Positions 53,106 to 62,992 are shown, counted from the stretch's first letter. The stretch is 63,220 nt of DNA from CAG-492 sp035388585 (GCA_035388585.1 DAOOQE010000005.1:1-63220), one strand, 5' to 3'. A program made the numbers and translations. The notes: a model not told the origin generated them from the letters alone.

Positions 53106-55478
53106 TTAACTCTCTTGTTGCATTTTTAGCTCTTCCCATCTCTCTTTTGGCATTAAAACTTCTCTTGGCTTACTTCCTTGGTATCCAGAAATTATTCCTC
53201 TTTCCTCCATCTGATCAATTATTCTTCCAGCTCTTGCATAACCTACTTTAAATCTTCTTTGGATAAACGAAGTTGATGCTTGACCTGTTTCAACAACCAT
53301 TTCAATAGCATCTAACAAAAGTGGATCTGTATCATCATCATTAGTAGCTTCATCTATTTCTCTATCTGTTGAATTTGCTTTATCTATGCTTTGAATAATA
53401 TCTTCTCTATAATTTGCTTGTCCGTTAGCCTTTACAAAATCTACTATTTTTTCAACTTCATCATCAGAAATAAACGCACCTTGAACCCTTACAGGCTTTG
53501 ATGCTCCCGCTGGATAAAATAACATATCACCTTTCCCAAGAAGTTTCTCCGCACCTGCCATATCTAAAATAGTTCTAGAATCTATTTGTGATGAAACAGC
53601 AAATGAAATTCTTGATGGTACATTTGCCTTAATCAAACCTGTTATAACATCAACTGATGGTCTTTGTGTGGCAATAACTAGATGCATTCCTGCTGCTCTG
53701 GCTTTTTGAGCTAATCTACATATTGCATCTTCTACATCTTTTGCAGCAACCATCATTAAGTCTGCTAACTCATCAATAATTATTACTATTTGAGGTAACC
53801 TTCCAAACTCTTCTTTTTCTAATACTTTATTATAACCAGCCAAATCTCTTACACCTTTTACAGCAAACTTATTGTATCTATCTTCCATTTCTTGAACCGC
53901 CCATGTAAGTGCTCCTGCAGCTTTTCTTGGTTCTGTAACAACTGGAATTAATAAATGTGGTATTCCGTTATAAACAGATAATTCAACAATTTTCGGGTCT
54001 ACCATTATTAATTTTACTTCACTCGGTTTTGCATTATATATTATACTTGTAATAACTGTATTAATACATACACTTTTACCTGACCCTGTAGAACCTGCGA
54101 CTAACACATGCGGCATTTTAGCAATATCTGCTATCATAGGTTGACCTGCAACATCTTTTCCTAATGCAATACTTAATTTTGATTTATTATTTGCAAATTC
54201 TGGACTTTCGACAACTTCTCTTATATGAACCATCTCTTTTTCTTTGTTTGGTATTTCAATTCCAACAGCTTGTTTTCCTGGAATTGGAGCTTCTATCCTT
54301 ATTGTTTCTGCTGCTAAATTTAAAGCTATATCATCAGCTAAATTAGCAATTTTGCTTACCCTAACTCCTTCAGCTGGTTTAAGTTCGTATCTTGTTATAG
54401 CAGGACCTACAGAAACATTTTCTACTTTTGCTGAAACACCGAAACTATATAATGTTTTTTGTAATCTAGATGCAGTTTCTGTTAAGGCTTTTGCTCCACC
54501 CTTAGGAGCTTTTTTTGTAGTTTTTGCTAGCAATTCAATTGGTGGATACTCATAATTTTCATCTTCTACTTCCATTGCATGTTGTAACTGCATTTCCTCT
54601 TTAATATTCTTTTCTTCTTTCTTTTCTTCAACCTTTTTGAATATATCATTTTCTATAAATCCTATGTCATTTTCAACTTTTCCTTTTTTCTTACCAAACA
54701 ATCCAAATTCCTTTGAATTTTTATTTTCTTCTTGGTCAATGTCAAGATTTATTTTAAACTGCTCAGGATCTATCATTGCTGCTGCTTTTCTACTTTCTTC
54801 TTTTTCTCTTTCTCTTCTTTGTTTTGCTGTTTCCCTTATTGGAATTTCATTTCTATCCTCATTTTTATCAAAATTATTCTTAGAATTCATACGTGCTTGT
54901 CTTAAATCTTCTTTTCTATTTTTAATATTTTCTAAATAACGTTTTATCATTTCAGTTGGTTTAAATCCAAACATACATACAATTAAAATAACAGCTAGTC
55001 CTAATGCTATAATAATTGCTCCAGTATAACCTACTAATTTTACTAAAAATACGGAAATGATAGCACCAATAATTCCACCACCATTATTCATACTACCTAG
55101 ATAATATGCTCTATCAATTATATTTGCTAAATTACTATTATAATCCATATTTCCTAAAGAAAAAGAATATATACTTAATATTGAAGTTAAGCAGCATATT
55201 AGAATTCCATACTGAATAAGCTTAGATATTAAATAATCTTTATCATCATAAGCCAAATACAATGCAATTGCAAATGTACCTATTGGTATAATATATTTAA
55301 CAAAACCAATAAAACCACCTAGCATTGGTGATAATATTTCTCCTATTACACCAGAATTAGAATATATAAGGACTGCTAGTAGAATACTTACTAATATCAT
55401 TACAACTACTGCTGCATCTAAACTAATCCCACTTTTATTTTTTCTTTTGACACTTTTTTTTCTACCATGTTTTGCCAA
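53106..55478 (-). CDS. ftsK: FtsK/SpoIIIE family DNA translocase
   Basis: A 790-residue ATP-driven DNA pump for chromosome segregation at the septum. Four membrane helices lie within residues 22-172, a charged linker runs to about 315, then the motor with Walker A AGSTGSGKS (461-469) and DELADLMM, and the C-terminal gamma winged helix (about 722-790: DAIEMVVETGQASTSFIQRRFKVGYARAGRIID) that reads KOPS/SRS sequences. Whether it acts in division or sporulation cannot be told from sequence; the window's sporulation losses favour division. Confidence 0.95.
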   Translation of the reverse strand: MAKHGRKKSVKRKNKSGISLDAAVVVMILVSILLAVLIYSNSGVIGEILSPMLGGFIGFVKYIIPIGTFAIALYLAYDDKDYLISKLIQYGILICCLTSILSIYSFSLGNMDYNSNLANIIDRAYYLGSMNNGGGIIGAIISVFLVKLVGYTGAIIIALGLAVILIVCMFGFKPTEMIKRYLENIKNRKEDLRQARMNSKNNFDKNEDRNEIPIRETAKQRREREKEESRKAAAMIDPEQFKINLDIDQEENKNSKEFGLFGKKKGKVENDIGFIENDIFKKVEEKKEEKNIKEEMQLQHAMEVEDENYEYPPIELLAKTTKKAPKGGAKALTETASRLQKTLYSFGVSAKVENVSVGPAITRYELKPAEGVRVSKIANLADDIALNLAAETIRIEAPIPGKQAVGIEIPNKEKEMVHIREVVESPEFANNKSKLSIALGKDVAGQPMIADIAKMPHVLVAGSTGSGKSVCINTVITSIIYNAKPSEVKLIMVDPKIVELSVYNGIPHLLIPVVTEPRKAAGALTWAVQEMEDRYNKFAVKGVRDLAGYNKVLEKEEFGRLPQIVIIIDELADLMMVAAKDVEDAICRLAQKARAAGMHLVIATQRPSVDVITGLIKANVPSRISFAVSSQIDSRTILDMAGAEKLLGKGDMLFYPAGASKPVRVQGAFISDDEVEKIVDFVKANGQANYREDIIQSIDKANSTDREIDEATNDDDTDPLLLDAIEMVVETGQASTSFIQRRFKVGYARAGRIIDQMEERGIISGYQGSKPREVLMPKERWEELKMQQES

Positions 55479-55569
55479 GACATATTCCTCCCATTTTTTA
55501 TTGTTATATCTTTCATTATCTTATCATAACGATTTTTAAAAAACAATAATAATATTACAATAATTTAAA

Positions 55570-55622
55570 GAACGTAAACTTTATAATAATAATATTGTTC
55601 TATTATTATTAAGTCTACGTTC
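55570..55622 (-). terminator. Long hairpin downstream of the rsmD/coiled-coil pair
   Basis: A 22-bp imperfect inverted repeat (55570-55591 with 55601-55622), with arms starting GAACGTA on both strands and a 9-base loop. On the minus strand one of the two mismatches becomes a G-U pair, so that strand is favoured. The U run is weak (TTTAAATTATT). Confidence 0.6.
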
Positions 55623-55669
55623 ATTGAATTAATTTTTTATTTTTTTACATTATAATTTCTTTAATAATA

Positions 55670-56107
55670 TTAATGTAATTCTTTTCTATTATTTTGAATT
55701 ATTTTCAAAGCATCCTCTAAAGCAATCTCTAAACCTGATAAAATATTGTCTGCATAATCTTTTGTTCCTTTAGATATTTCTCTAGACATTTCGTTTGCTG
55801 TTTCTATTATCTCAGCTTTTTTCTCATATGCCTTTCTTGTTATTTCATGCTCATCTATCATAGAAATAATTCTATTTTCTGCTTCTTTAACTATATCATC
55901 TGCTTCTTTTTGAGCTTCTACTAGAATTCTTTGTCTTTCTTCTTTAACCCACTTCGCTTGTTTCATTTCTTCTGGTAGTTTTAATCTTATTTCTTTTGTT
56001 ATTTCTAGAATTTCTTCTTTGTCAATTATACATTTATTTGAAAATGGTACACCTTTACTTCTTTCTAATATATCTTCTAATGCTTCTAATAATGTAAATA
56101 TTTCCAT
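55670..56107 (-). CDS. Coiled-coil protein of DivIVA/ATP-synthase-b-like appearance
   Basis: A 145-residue protein, almost entirely helical. Residues 1-35 (MEIFTLLEALEDILERSKGVPFS) form a conserved-looking head, and residues 50-140 are an Ala/Glu/Lys-rich coiled coil of the kind seen in V-type ATPase subunit E/H or DivIVA proteins (AQKEADDIVKEAENRI). It is directly downstream of rsmD, the start being set by AAAGGGG that overlaps the end of rsmD; an earlier in-frame start lies inside that gene. Clostridial genomes often carry such a gene beside rsmD. Function unknown, cell division or envelope suspected. Confidence 0.7.
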   Translation of the reverse strand: MEIFTLLEALEDILERSKGVPFSNKCIIDKEEILEITKEIRLKLPEEMKQAKWVKEERQRILVEAQKEADDIVKEAENRIISMIDEHEITRKAYEKKAEIIETANEMSREISKGTKDYADNILSGLEIALEDALKIIQNNRKELH

Positions 56108-56111
56108 TAAT

Positions 56112-56672
56112 TTAACCCCTTTCAACTAAAAATATGAGATTTACTCTACCATATTTTCTATTATCATAAATTTCTATGTTTAATTTGCTTAATTCATAAG
56201 TGTCTCTATTTTGTTCATCAGTTTCAATAATTATTATACCATCTTTTTCTAACAATTTTAACTCTATAATCTGCTTTACTGCGTCTGCTGCCAAATTTGC
56301 TTTATAAGGTGGATCTATAAATATCATATCAAACTTTTCTTTTGTTTTAGATAAATTTATCAAACAATTTTTATAATCCATATTTAATATTTTTGCATTT
56401 TGTTTTAAATGTGTTTTATCTAAATTTCTATTTATTATTTTTGCAGCTTCTACAGATTGATCACAAAAAACAGCATGTTTACAACCTCTGCTTAAAAATT
56501 CAATTCCAATTGCCCCACTTCCTGCAAAAATATCTAAAACTCTTGATTCTTGTATTCTAAAACTTACTATATTAAACAGCGATTCCTTAACCCTATCTAG
56601 TGTAGGTCTAGTTGAAATATCTTCTATTGTTTCTAATTTTGTTCCTCTTGCTGTTCCACTTATAACTCTCAT
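56112..56672 (-). CDS. rsmD: 16S rRNA m2G966 methyltransferase RsmD
   Basis: A 186-residue SAM-dependent methyltransferase acting on G966 of 16S rRNA. Signature MRVISGTARGTKL, TRPTLDRVKESLFNI, DIFAGSGAIGIEFLSRG and the catalytic FIDPPY. The usual downstream gene coaD is missing; the coiled-coil gene takes its place. AGGTGAAA precedes the ATG. Confidence 0.95.
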   Translation of the reverse strand: MRVISGTARGTKLETIEDISTRPTLDRVKESLFNIVSFRIQESRVLDIFAGSGAIGIEFLSRGCKHAVFCDQSVEAAKIINRNLDKTHLKQNAKILNMDYKNCLINLSKTKEKFDMIFIDPPYKANLAADAVKQIIELKLLEKDGIIIIETDEQNRDTYELSKLNIEIYDNRKYGRVNLIFLVERG

Positions 56673-56815
56673 ATTTCACCTGCTATCTAAAATGTTTTAT
56701 AATTATACATACATTTTATTCTTATTTTCTCATATGTCAATAATATTAATGGAATTGTAACATACATTTAATACTATTGTAACATTGTAATACATTTTTT
56801 GTTTTGAATTACCAC

Positions 56816-56852
56816 ATAAAAAAACAGAGGGAAACGTTTTAACTTCCCCCTG
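56816..56852 (-). terminator. Terminator of divIVA
   Basis: On the minus strand CAGGGGGAA (56844-56852) pairs with TTCCCTCTG (56825-56833), one G-U, across a 10-base loop and is followed by seven U residues. It lies 16 bases past the divIVA stop. Confidence 0.9.
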
Positions 56853-56867
56853 ATATATTTTTATATT

Positions 56868-57320
56868 TTACTCATCTTTTTTCATTTCTTTTAATAATTC
56901 TAATTGTGATATTAAAAGAGATTCCATTTTTGCTTTATATATATCAAACTGTTTTTCCATTTCATCTTTTTCTCTTTTTTTCATTGCTATTTCGTGATTT
57001 AAATTATCTGCTGCTTGTCTTGCTGAACCTTCTGCTGATTTCAAGATCTGTTCTGCTTGAGCTTTTGCAGTGTTTTTAACTTCATCTGCAGCTGATTGAG
57101 CTATAACTAAAGTGTTTTGTAGTGTTCCTTCTATTGTTTTATAATGTGATAGTTCTCTTTCTAATTCTTCAACTTTTCTTTCTAACTCTGCAGTTTCTCT
57201 ACATTTTATTTCAAAATCCGTAGTTAATTGATCTAAAAATTCATCTACTTCTTCAACACTATAACCATTCATCATTTGCTTCGAGAATTTTTTATTTTCT
57301 ATATCAAGTGGTGTATGCAT
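56868..57320 (-). CDS. divIVA: DivIVA domain cell-division protein
   Basis: A 150-residue coiled-coil protein that binds negatively curved membrane at septa and poles. The membrane-binding head is TPLDIENKKFSKQMMNGYSVEEVDEFLDQL (3-32), followed by a coiled coil to the end. It lies downstream of sepF in the standard dcw-flank order, but ylmG/ylmH, usually between the two, are absent. AGGAGGAA precedes the ATG. A strong terminator ends the unit. Confidence 0.95.
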   Translation of the reverse strand: MHTPLDIENKKFSKQMMNGYSVEEVDEFLDQLTTDFEIKCRETAELERKVEELERELSHYKTIEGTLQNTLVIAQSAADEVKNTAKAQAEQILKSAEGSARQAADNLNHEIAMKKREKDEMEKQFDIYKAKMESLLISQLELLKEMKKDE

Positions 57321-57392
57321 ATTGTTCCTCCTATTTCTTAATGTATATATCTATAGCAATATAAATTTATTTATAGAATTATTATATCCATA

Positions 57393-57872
57393 TTAATTAT
57401 TTATACTATTTTTTAACCATGAAACTGATAATTTATTTTTTATTTCTTCTCTTGCCATTTCATTTGTTATATCATAATTATATGGTGCAATTAAGAATAT
57501 TGAATTTGAAATTTTTTGCATATGTCCATCTAATGCATGAACTGCTCCACTAATAACATCTATTATACGTCTTGCTATATCTTTATTTACGTATTCTAGA
57601 TTTACTATTACTGATTTTTTTTCTTTCAATAGGTCACAAATACTTTCAGATTGTTCAAAAGATGTTGGTTGTGATATTACCATTTTAATCTGTTGTGATT
57701 GTGGTAAATTTACTACTTTAGAACTACGTCTACCCCATATTCTTCTGTCATCAAAATCATCTGTTTCTGGTTCTGTTGTTTCTTCTGCCTCATATTCATT
57801 GATTTCATCTTTTTCTTCTGGCGCATCCATACCGAACAAATCCCAAACCTTATTCATAATAGCTCCCGACAT
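57393..57872 (-). CDS. sepF: Cell division protein SepF
   Basis: A 159-residue protein that bends the membrane and tethers FtsZ. N-terminal amphipathic helix (MNKVWDLFGM), acidic linker (about 17-50), and the SepF core (about 60-155: PQSQQIKMVISQPTSFEQSESICDLLKEKKSVIVNLEYV...RIIDVISGAVHALDGHMQKISNSIFLIAPYN). Two starts are possible: ATG 57872 with AGGAGG at good spacing, or ATG 57857, which begins exactly at the helix and has GGGAG before it; I kept the first. Confidence 0.94.
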   Translation of the reverse strand: MSGAIMNKVWDLFGMDAPEEKDEINEYEAEETTEPETDDFDDRRIWGRRSSKVVNLPQSQQIKMVISQPTSFEQSESICDLLKEKKSVIVNLEYVNKDIARRIIDVISGAVHALDGHMQKISNSIFLIAPYNYDITNEMAREEIKNKLSVSWLKNSINN

Positions 57873-58001
57873 ATATATAACCTCCTATAAAATACTTTTC
57901 ATTAGTATTACTGCTAATAGTATCTATCTTTTAATAATAATTGTCAATAGTTTTACTAATTTGTAATTTTAATTTAATATTAATGTAACAATTTCGTAAC
58001 A

Positions 58002-59270
58002 TTATTTTCCATTTGTCCTAAATTTTATTTCATCATATAATGAAATAGATTTTTTACCTGATAGATTATTTAAATCATAACCTAAATTAACAAGTTCTTC
58101 ATTAGAATAATTTTTCACTATTGCATATTTATTATTTTGTCTTAAAACTTTAACATACACTTTTTCCTCGTACCCTGCTTTATTTCTAACTACATATGTT
58201 AATTTTTCCTCATTATTTACAGCTGAAACAGGAACCTTCAAACCAGTATCACTCCACCATATTACATCAACAACAATCTTCCTTGATGATATTAATTCAT
58301 TAATTTCATTTTCTACTTCAAAAACAAAAAGTCTATCCCCATTTTCTTCGTCCTTTATAAATTCTATTTTTGTTGTAATTTCAGATGTATTTGGTAATCT
58401 TAATTTTAATAAATCACCAACTTTTGCTTTTTTTGATTCTTCTGAGTTTAAAGTGCATGCAATATAACATTTAAAATTATCTATCAACTTACCTTTCTCA
58501 GAATTACTTGAAATTATTTGACTAGTTTTTATATTTAATCCTTTTAAAAATTCTGTGCTTAAATAATTATAATCTCCTATTTTCAAAACATTTTCTAATC
58601 CATCAATCTTGTACGATACAATACCACTTGTAGCTGATTTAATATACTCTGAGCTATTATTTAATTGTTTTTCATATTCATTTCTCTGAGTAATTAAATC
58701 TTTAATTATTGTACCATTCTTACTATAACTGCCAGCGATTTTTGCTTTTTTTGTCATATATGAATTAATATCTTTTTTATATTCATTGATTTTTTTTAAA
58801 TCATTTATTTTATAAGAATCTATTAAAGCTTCTTCTATCTGATTATCCAATAATTTTATATCACTTGAAAAAAACACTATTTCATTTTTTAATACCTCTT
58901 GAATTTGTATATCTAATTCCTGAATTTTTTCGTTTATTTCTTTTTCATTTTGAGAAGTATATCTAAATATTGGTTCTCCTTTTCCAACTTTTTCACCTTC
59001 GTTTCTTATTTGAATTAGCTCATTACCATAGTTTTCTCCAACTACTACAGTTTCACTTCTTAATAAAAAACCTTCTACTGTTTCATGTTGCGAAATTCTT
59101 CCATTTTCAACTAAAAAAGTTGTATTTGAGTCATTTAATAAGTCGAAAAATTTATATGTTCCAAACAAAATAACTAATAGAACTACAATAAAAATAATAG
59201 TTCTTTTCTTAGTTATAAATAATTTTTTAGTTATTCTTTTTATAGATTGCATTATTTTGTTTTTTTTCAC
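58002..59270 (-). CDS. HlyD-like membrane fusion/adaptor protein
   Basis: A 422-residue protein with one N-terminal membrane helix (about 22-43), a lipoyl-like beta segment (about 50-105: VENGRISQHETVEGFLLRSE), a long coiled coil (about 108-215), then the second lipoyl half (YIKSATSGIVSY) and a beta-barrel. This is the architecture of HlyD/RND adaptor proteins. No transporter ATPase or permease is adjacent; in Clostridia such a gene frequently sits beside sepF, so an envelope or division function is more likely than drug efflux. The start is GTG overlapping the miaA stop by four bases. Confidence 0.85.
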   Translation of the reverse strand: MKKNKIMQSIKRITKKLFITKKRTIIFIVVLLVILFGTYKFFDLLNDSNTTFLVENGRISQHETVEGFLLRSETVVVGENYGNELIQIRNEGEKVGKGEPIFRYTSQNEKEINEKIQELDIQIQEVLKNEIVFFSSDIKLLDNQIEEALIDSYKINDLKKINEYKKDINSYMTKKAKIAGSYSKNGTIIKDLITQRNEYEKQLNNSSEYIKSATSGIVSYKIDGLENVLKIGDYNYLSTEFLKGLNIKTSQIISSNSEKGKLIDNFKCYIACTLNSEESKKAKVGDLLKLRLPNTSEITTKIEFIKDEENGDRLFVFEVENEINELISSRKIVVDVIWWSDTGLKVPVSAVNNEEKLTYVVRNKAGYEEKVYVKVLRQNNKYAIVKNYSNEELVNLGYDLNNLSGKKSISLYDEIKFRTNGK

Positions 59271-60187
59271 TTCATTCCCTCCAAAATAATATTTATATTA
59301 TTTTGTCTATCAATTAATCCATCCAACCATATTGTTTGCTTATTCTTTTTAAACCAAGTAATCTGCCTTTTAGCATATCTTCTAGTTTCCATTTTAATTT
59401 TTTCTATCATTTCTTCTTTTGAATACTTATTATTTATATAATCTACAACTTCCTTATATCCTAGACCTTGTAAAGCTGTTGGTATAAATTTATACTTCCC
59501 AATTAAATTTTTTACTTCTTCTATCAAACCATTTTTAATCATAATATCAACTCTTGAATTAATTCTTTGATACAATTTTTCTCTATCAATATTAATAGCA
59601 AAAACTTTATAATCATATGGTATATCATTTTTTCTTGATTCAATCTCCTGTTGTGTTTTTGTTTTACCTGTTGAGTTATATATTTCTAGTATTCTAAATA
59701 TTCTTTTTTTATCATTTTTGCTTATTTTTTCTATTGCCTTAGGATCAATAACCTCTGCTTTTTGATACAAAAATTCCAATCCTTTTTCGTCACAAATTTT
59801 TTCAAGTTCTTCTCTATATACTAAGTCTACTTCATAATCATCATATTCTATTCCATATATAAGAGAATCAATATATAATCCTGTTCCACCAACAACAATT
59901 GGTGTTTTTCCTTTTTTTAAAATAGTCTCTATTGATTCTATAGCTTGTTTCTTATAATTTGCCACACTATATCTTAATTCTGGTGAAATACAATCAATTA
60001 AATAATGATGTATCCCATCCATTTCGGTTTTTGAAGGCTTTGCTGTCCCTATATCCATATATTGATATAACTGCATAGAATCTGCAGAAACTATTTCACC
60101 ATTTATCTTTTTTGCGAGTTCAATTGACAAAGCAGTTTTACCAGATGCAGTTGGCCCGCAAATAACTATCACTTTGGGTTTTTCCAC
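59267..60187 (-). CDS. miaA: tRNA dimethylallyltransferase MiaA
   Basis: A 306-residue enzyme that isopentenylates A37 of tRNAs reading UNN codons. P-loop GPTASGKT (11-18), DSMQLYQYMDIGTAKP, the GGTGLYIDSL motif and the C-terminal TRRYAKRQITWFK tRNA-binding patch. The start is GTG at 60187 behind AGAGGTGA. It lies downstream of mutL, in the customary mutS-mutL-miaA order; hfq, often next, is absent. Confidence 0.96.
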   Translation of the reverse strand: MEKPKVIVICGPTASGKTALSIELAKKINGEIVSADSMQLYQYMDIGTAKPSKTEMDGIHHYLIDCISPELRYSVANYKKQAIESIETILKKGKTPIVVGGTGLYIDSLIYGIEYDDYEVDLVYREELEKICDEKGLEFLYQKAEVIDPKAIEKISKNDKKRIFRILEIYNSTGKTKTQQEIESRKNDIPYDYKVFAINIDREKLYQRINSRVDIMIKNGLIEEVKNLIGKYKFIPTALQGLGYKEVVDYINNKYSKEEMIEKIKMETRRYAKRQITWFKKNKQTIWLDGLIDRQNNINIILEGMK

Positions 60188-60359
60188 ATTATCACCTCTA
60201 TAATTCTTCTCTTATTTTTTAATCTAGTACTATTTTTAAATATATTTTCTAATTAGATTTTCTTTATAATTTGAATCTATCAACTTATTTACCTTGTTTT
60301 TTTAATATATATCGAAAACTTCTAATTATTATTTATATAGATACTATTAATTCTAATTT

Positions 60360-62711
60360 TTATCTTCTTGAAAATTTTTTCTCTATTTCTGCTCTACTCA
60401 TCTTTATCGCTGTAGGTCTTCCATGAGGGCATGTAAATGGATTTTGTAACAATAATAATTCTTGTAATAAAACATCTATTTCTTGTATAGATAATGACAT
60501 ATTTGCCTTCACTGCTGCTTTACATGCAATTGTTGCAATAAATTTTTCCTCTATTTCCTGTTTTGCTGTTCTTGCAACAGTATTTATTTCATCTAATGTT
60601 TCTAAAAACAATTCTTTTGTATCTAGATCTATACAAATATTTGGAACACCTGTTAATTTAATAGTATTTTCACCAAATTCTTCTAAAACAAAACCTGCCT
60701 GCTCAAATAAACTTATATTATCTTTTAATACACCCATTTCTTTATGAGTTAATGTTATAACATCTGGCAACAACATTAACTGCGATTCTTTTCCAGAATT
60801 AGTATAATAATTTTTCTTTACTCTTTCATATAAAATTCTTTCGTGAGCTGCATGCTGGTCTAGAATATACATTTCATCCTCAATCTCTAATATTATATAT
60901 GTATTAAAAGAAACACCAACTATTTTATAAGATGGACGTAATAAAACTGCTGAATTTGTAAACATAGATATATTTTCAACTGTTTTAGCTATCTGGTCTA
61001 ATATATATTCTTCTTTTGGGTCATTTAATTCTGAATTATCCTTTGGTTTTATTCCAAAGGTTTTTATATACATTTCTTCAAACGAATTTTTAGATTCATT
61101 GCTACAATTAATTTTTTTTATTAATTTTTCATTTAAAATTTCATTTTTTGATTCATCCTCAATTATTTTAGCTCTTTCTTTAGCTTCTTTTAAACTATTA
61201 CTAATTTCTGTTTCAACTTTTTCTATATTTTCCTCTATATTAATATTTTCCTCTATATTAGCATTTTCCTCTATATTAAGATTTTCCTCTATATTAACTT
61301 TTTCTTTTAATTCAGTTCTACCTTTTGACATCATTAATCTTATTTGCTCTTCAACCTCATCTATAGGTGATTTTTCATCATTATAAACATCATTTTTTTC
61401 AATGTTAGCTTGTGTATTTTTATCATGAAAACTGTCTATTAATTCTTCTTGTTTTTCATTGATTCTAATCTCGTCATCATTTGTATTTAATTCTGTATTA
61501 TCTATACTATTAGAATAAGAATACAATTCCTTCACTTCATTTATCCCAGTTTTTGTATTATATAAATCTTCTATAATATTGTTATGTATTTCATACTCTT
61601 TTTTATTATCTAATTTTGGATTATTTATAATATTCTTAAAAAAACCACCGTAAGATCTTGGTTCATTATTACTTGTTTGATTAATCATGCTTTCTCTTTG
61701 CTCATCACTTTGACCTAAAAAATCAGATTTAACTAATGATTCTTTTATTGCGTGATAAACTAATTTAAAAACCTCATTCTCATTTTCAAATCTCACTTCT
61801 AACTTTGCAGGATGAACATTAACATCAACTTTATGTGGATCTATTTCTACATTTAATATCATAAAACCGTATTTACCAATTGTTAGCATTCCCTTATACC
61901 CCTGTTCAGCAGCACTTGAAAGCGTTTTATCTTTTACAAACCTTTTATTTACAAAAAACATTTGATTAGTCCTATTAGATCTGGAAATACTTGGTTTTCC
62001 TATAACTCCTGTAATTGACATATCATCATAAAAATAATTAACATTAATTATATTATCTGCAATTTCTTTTCCATATATAGAATATACAATATCTTTTATT
62101 TCTCCACTACCTGTTGACTGAATTATTGGTTTTCCTGTATTTATTAATCTTATGGAAATACTAGGATTAATCAAAGCAATTCTAGTAATAACATCTTCTA
62201 TATATCCTGATTCTGTAAAATCTTTTTTAAGAAATTTATATCGTACAGGTGTATTATAAAAAAGATTTTCAATTGTAATTGTAGTTCCTTGTGGACAACC
62301 AATTTCTTCCTTACTTAATATATTTCCGCCTTCAACAACCACTTTATACCCAATATCATGTTCTTTACTTTTTGTAACAAGTTCAATTCTAGATATTGCT
62401 GCTATACTTGCTAATGCCTCACCTCTAAAGCCCATTGATTTAACAGTTTCTAAATCATCAGCATTTCTTATTTTACTAGTTGCGTGTCTTTCAAAAGCAA
62501 TTTCCAAATCATCAGGCAAAAAACCTTTACCATTATCAGTGATTCTTATATATGATATTCCTCCATTTTTTATTTCTACAGAAATATTTGTTGCTCCAGC
62601 ATCTATTGAATTTTCAACTAATTCTTTTACCACAGATGCAGGTCTTTCAATAACTTCTCCTGCTGCAATTTTATTAATAGTTAAATCATCTAATAATACT
62701 ATATTTCCCAT
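60360..62711 (-). CDS. mutL: DNA mismatch repair endonuclease MutL
   Basis: A 783-residue MutL. The GHKL ATPase domain (1-330) shows KIAAGEVIERPASVVKELVENSIDAGA, DNGKGF and RGEALASIA; the C-terminal domain carries the metal-dependent nicking motif DQHAAHERILYE, then ACKAAVKA and CPHGRPTAI, so this is the endonuclease type found in bacteria without MutH. The linker (about 345-560) is unusually long and holds an Asn/Ile/Glu-rich 18-bp tandem repeat (61231-61305). The ATG at 62711 follows GGAGGAAG. mutS is outside the window. Confidence 0.97.
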   Translation of the reverse strand: MGNIVLLDDLTINKIAAGEVIERPASVVKELVENSIDAGATNISVEIKNGGISYIRITDNGKGFLPDDLEIAFERHATSKIRNADDLETVKSMGFRGEALASIAAISRIELVTKSKEHDIGYKVVVEGGNILSKEEIGCPQGTTITIENLFYNTPVRYKFLKKDFTESGYIEDVITRIALINPSISIRLINTGKPIIQSTGSGEIKDIVYSIYGKEIADNIINVNYFYDDMSITGVIGKPSISRSNRTNQMFFVNKRFVKDKTLSSAAEQGYKGMLTIGKYGFMILNVEIDPHKVDVNVHPAKLEVRFENENEVFKLVYHAIKESLVKSDFLGQSDEQRESMINQTSNNEPRSYGGFFKNIINNPKLDNKKEYEIHNNIIEDLYNTKTGINEVKELYSYSNSIDNTELNTNDDEIRINEKQEELIDSFHDKNTQANIEKNDVYNDEKSPIDEVEEQIRLMMSKGRTELKEKVNIEENLNIEENANIEENINIEENIEKVETEISNSLKEAKERAKIIEDESKNEILNEKLIKKINCSNESKNSFEEMYIKTFGIKPKDNSELNDPKEEYILDQIAKTVENISMFTNSAVLLRPSYKIVGVSFNTYIILEIEDEMYILDQHAAHERILYERVKKNYYTNSGKESQLMLLPDVITLTHKEMGVLKDNISLFEQAGFVLEEFGENTIKLTGVPNICIDLDTKELFLETLDEINTVARTAKQEIEEKFIATIACKAAVKANMSLSIQEIDVLLQELLLLQNPFTCPHGRPTAIKMSRAEIEKKFSRR

Positions 62712-62753
62712 TTTACTTCCTCCATATTTTTTCATCAGTTTATAATTATTTTG

Positions 62754-62782
62754 ATTATAACACTATTTTGTATTTTTTGTAT
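62754..62782 (-). promoter_or_regulatory. Likely promoter of mutL
   Basis: Minus strand: a TATAAT (62754-62759) preceded by TGT, an extended -10. No good -35 is seen at 17-base spacing (the region reads ATACAA). Confidence 0.45.
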
Positions 62783-62881
62783 AGACCTTTTTTTATATTG
62801 TAACACTTTTTTCCTTTTAGAATAGTATATATCATATACAAAAGATTAATTTATACAATTTTTAAAAAAGGATGTTTTTAT

Positions 62882-62992
62882 ATGCAAGAGAACAGAGGTT
62901 GTGGTGATTTCGATTTTGGCGGTGATTGTTGCATTTGGATAATAATTATATTAATATTCGTATGCTGTTGCTGTGGCGGAAATAGAGGCTGA
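62882..62992 (+). CDS. Small Cys-rich single-helix membrane peptide
   Basis: A 36-residue peptide: RGCGDFDFGGDCC, a strongly hydrophobic helix (WIIIILIFV), then CCCCGGNRG. Seven cysteines in all, one at residue 7, a pair before the helix and four after it. An AAAAAAGGATG site lies before the ATG. It resembles in style the tiny Gly/Cys-rich membrane peptides annotated near YjcZ-type proteins, but no function is known. The flanking 62712-62881 and 62993-63220 hold promoters and repeats but no other gene that I can see. Confidence 0.55.
   Translation: MQENRGCGDFDFGGDCCIWIIIILIFVCCCCGGNRG

Noticed and set aside
58002..59270. Drug-efflux or type I secretion system
   Set aside because: The HlyD-like gene has no ABC or RND partner in the window and lies in a cell-division neighbourhood.
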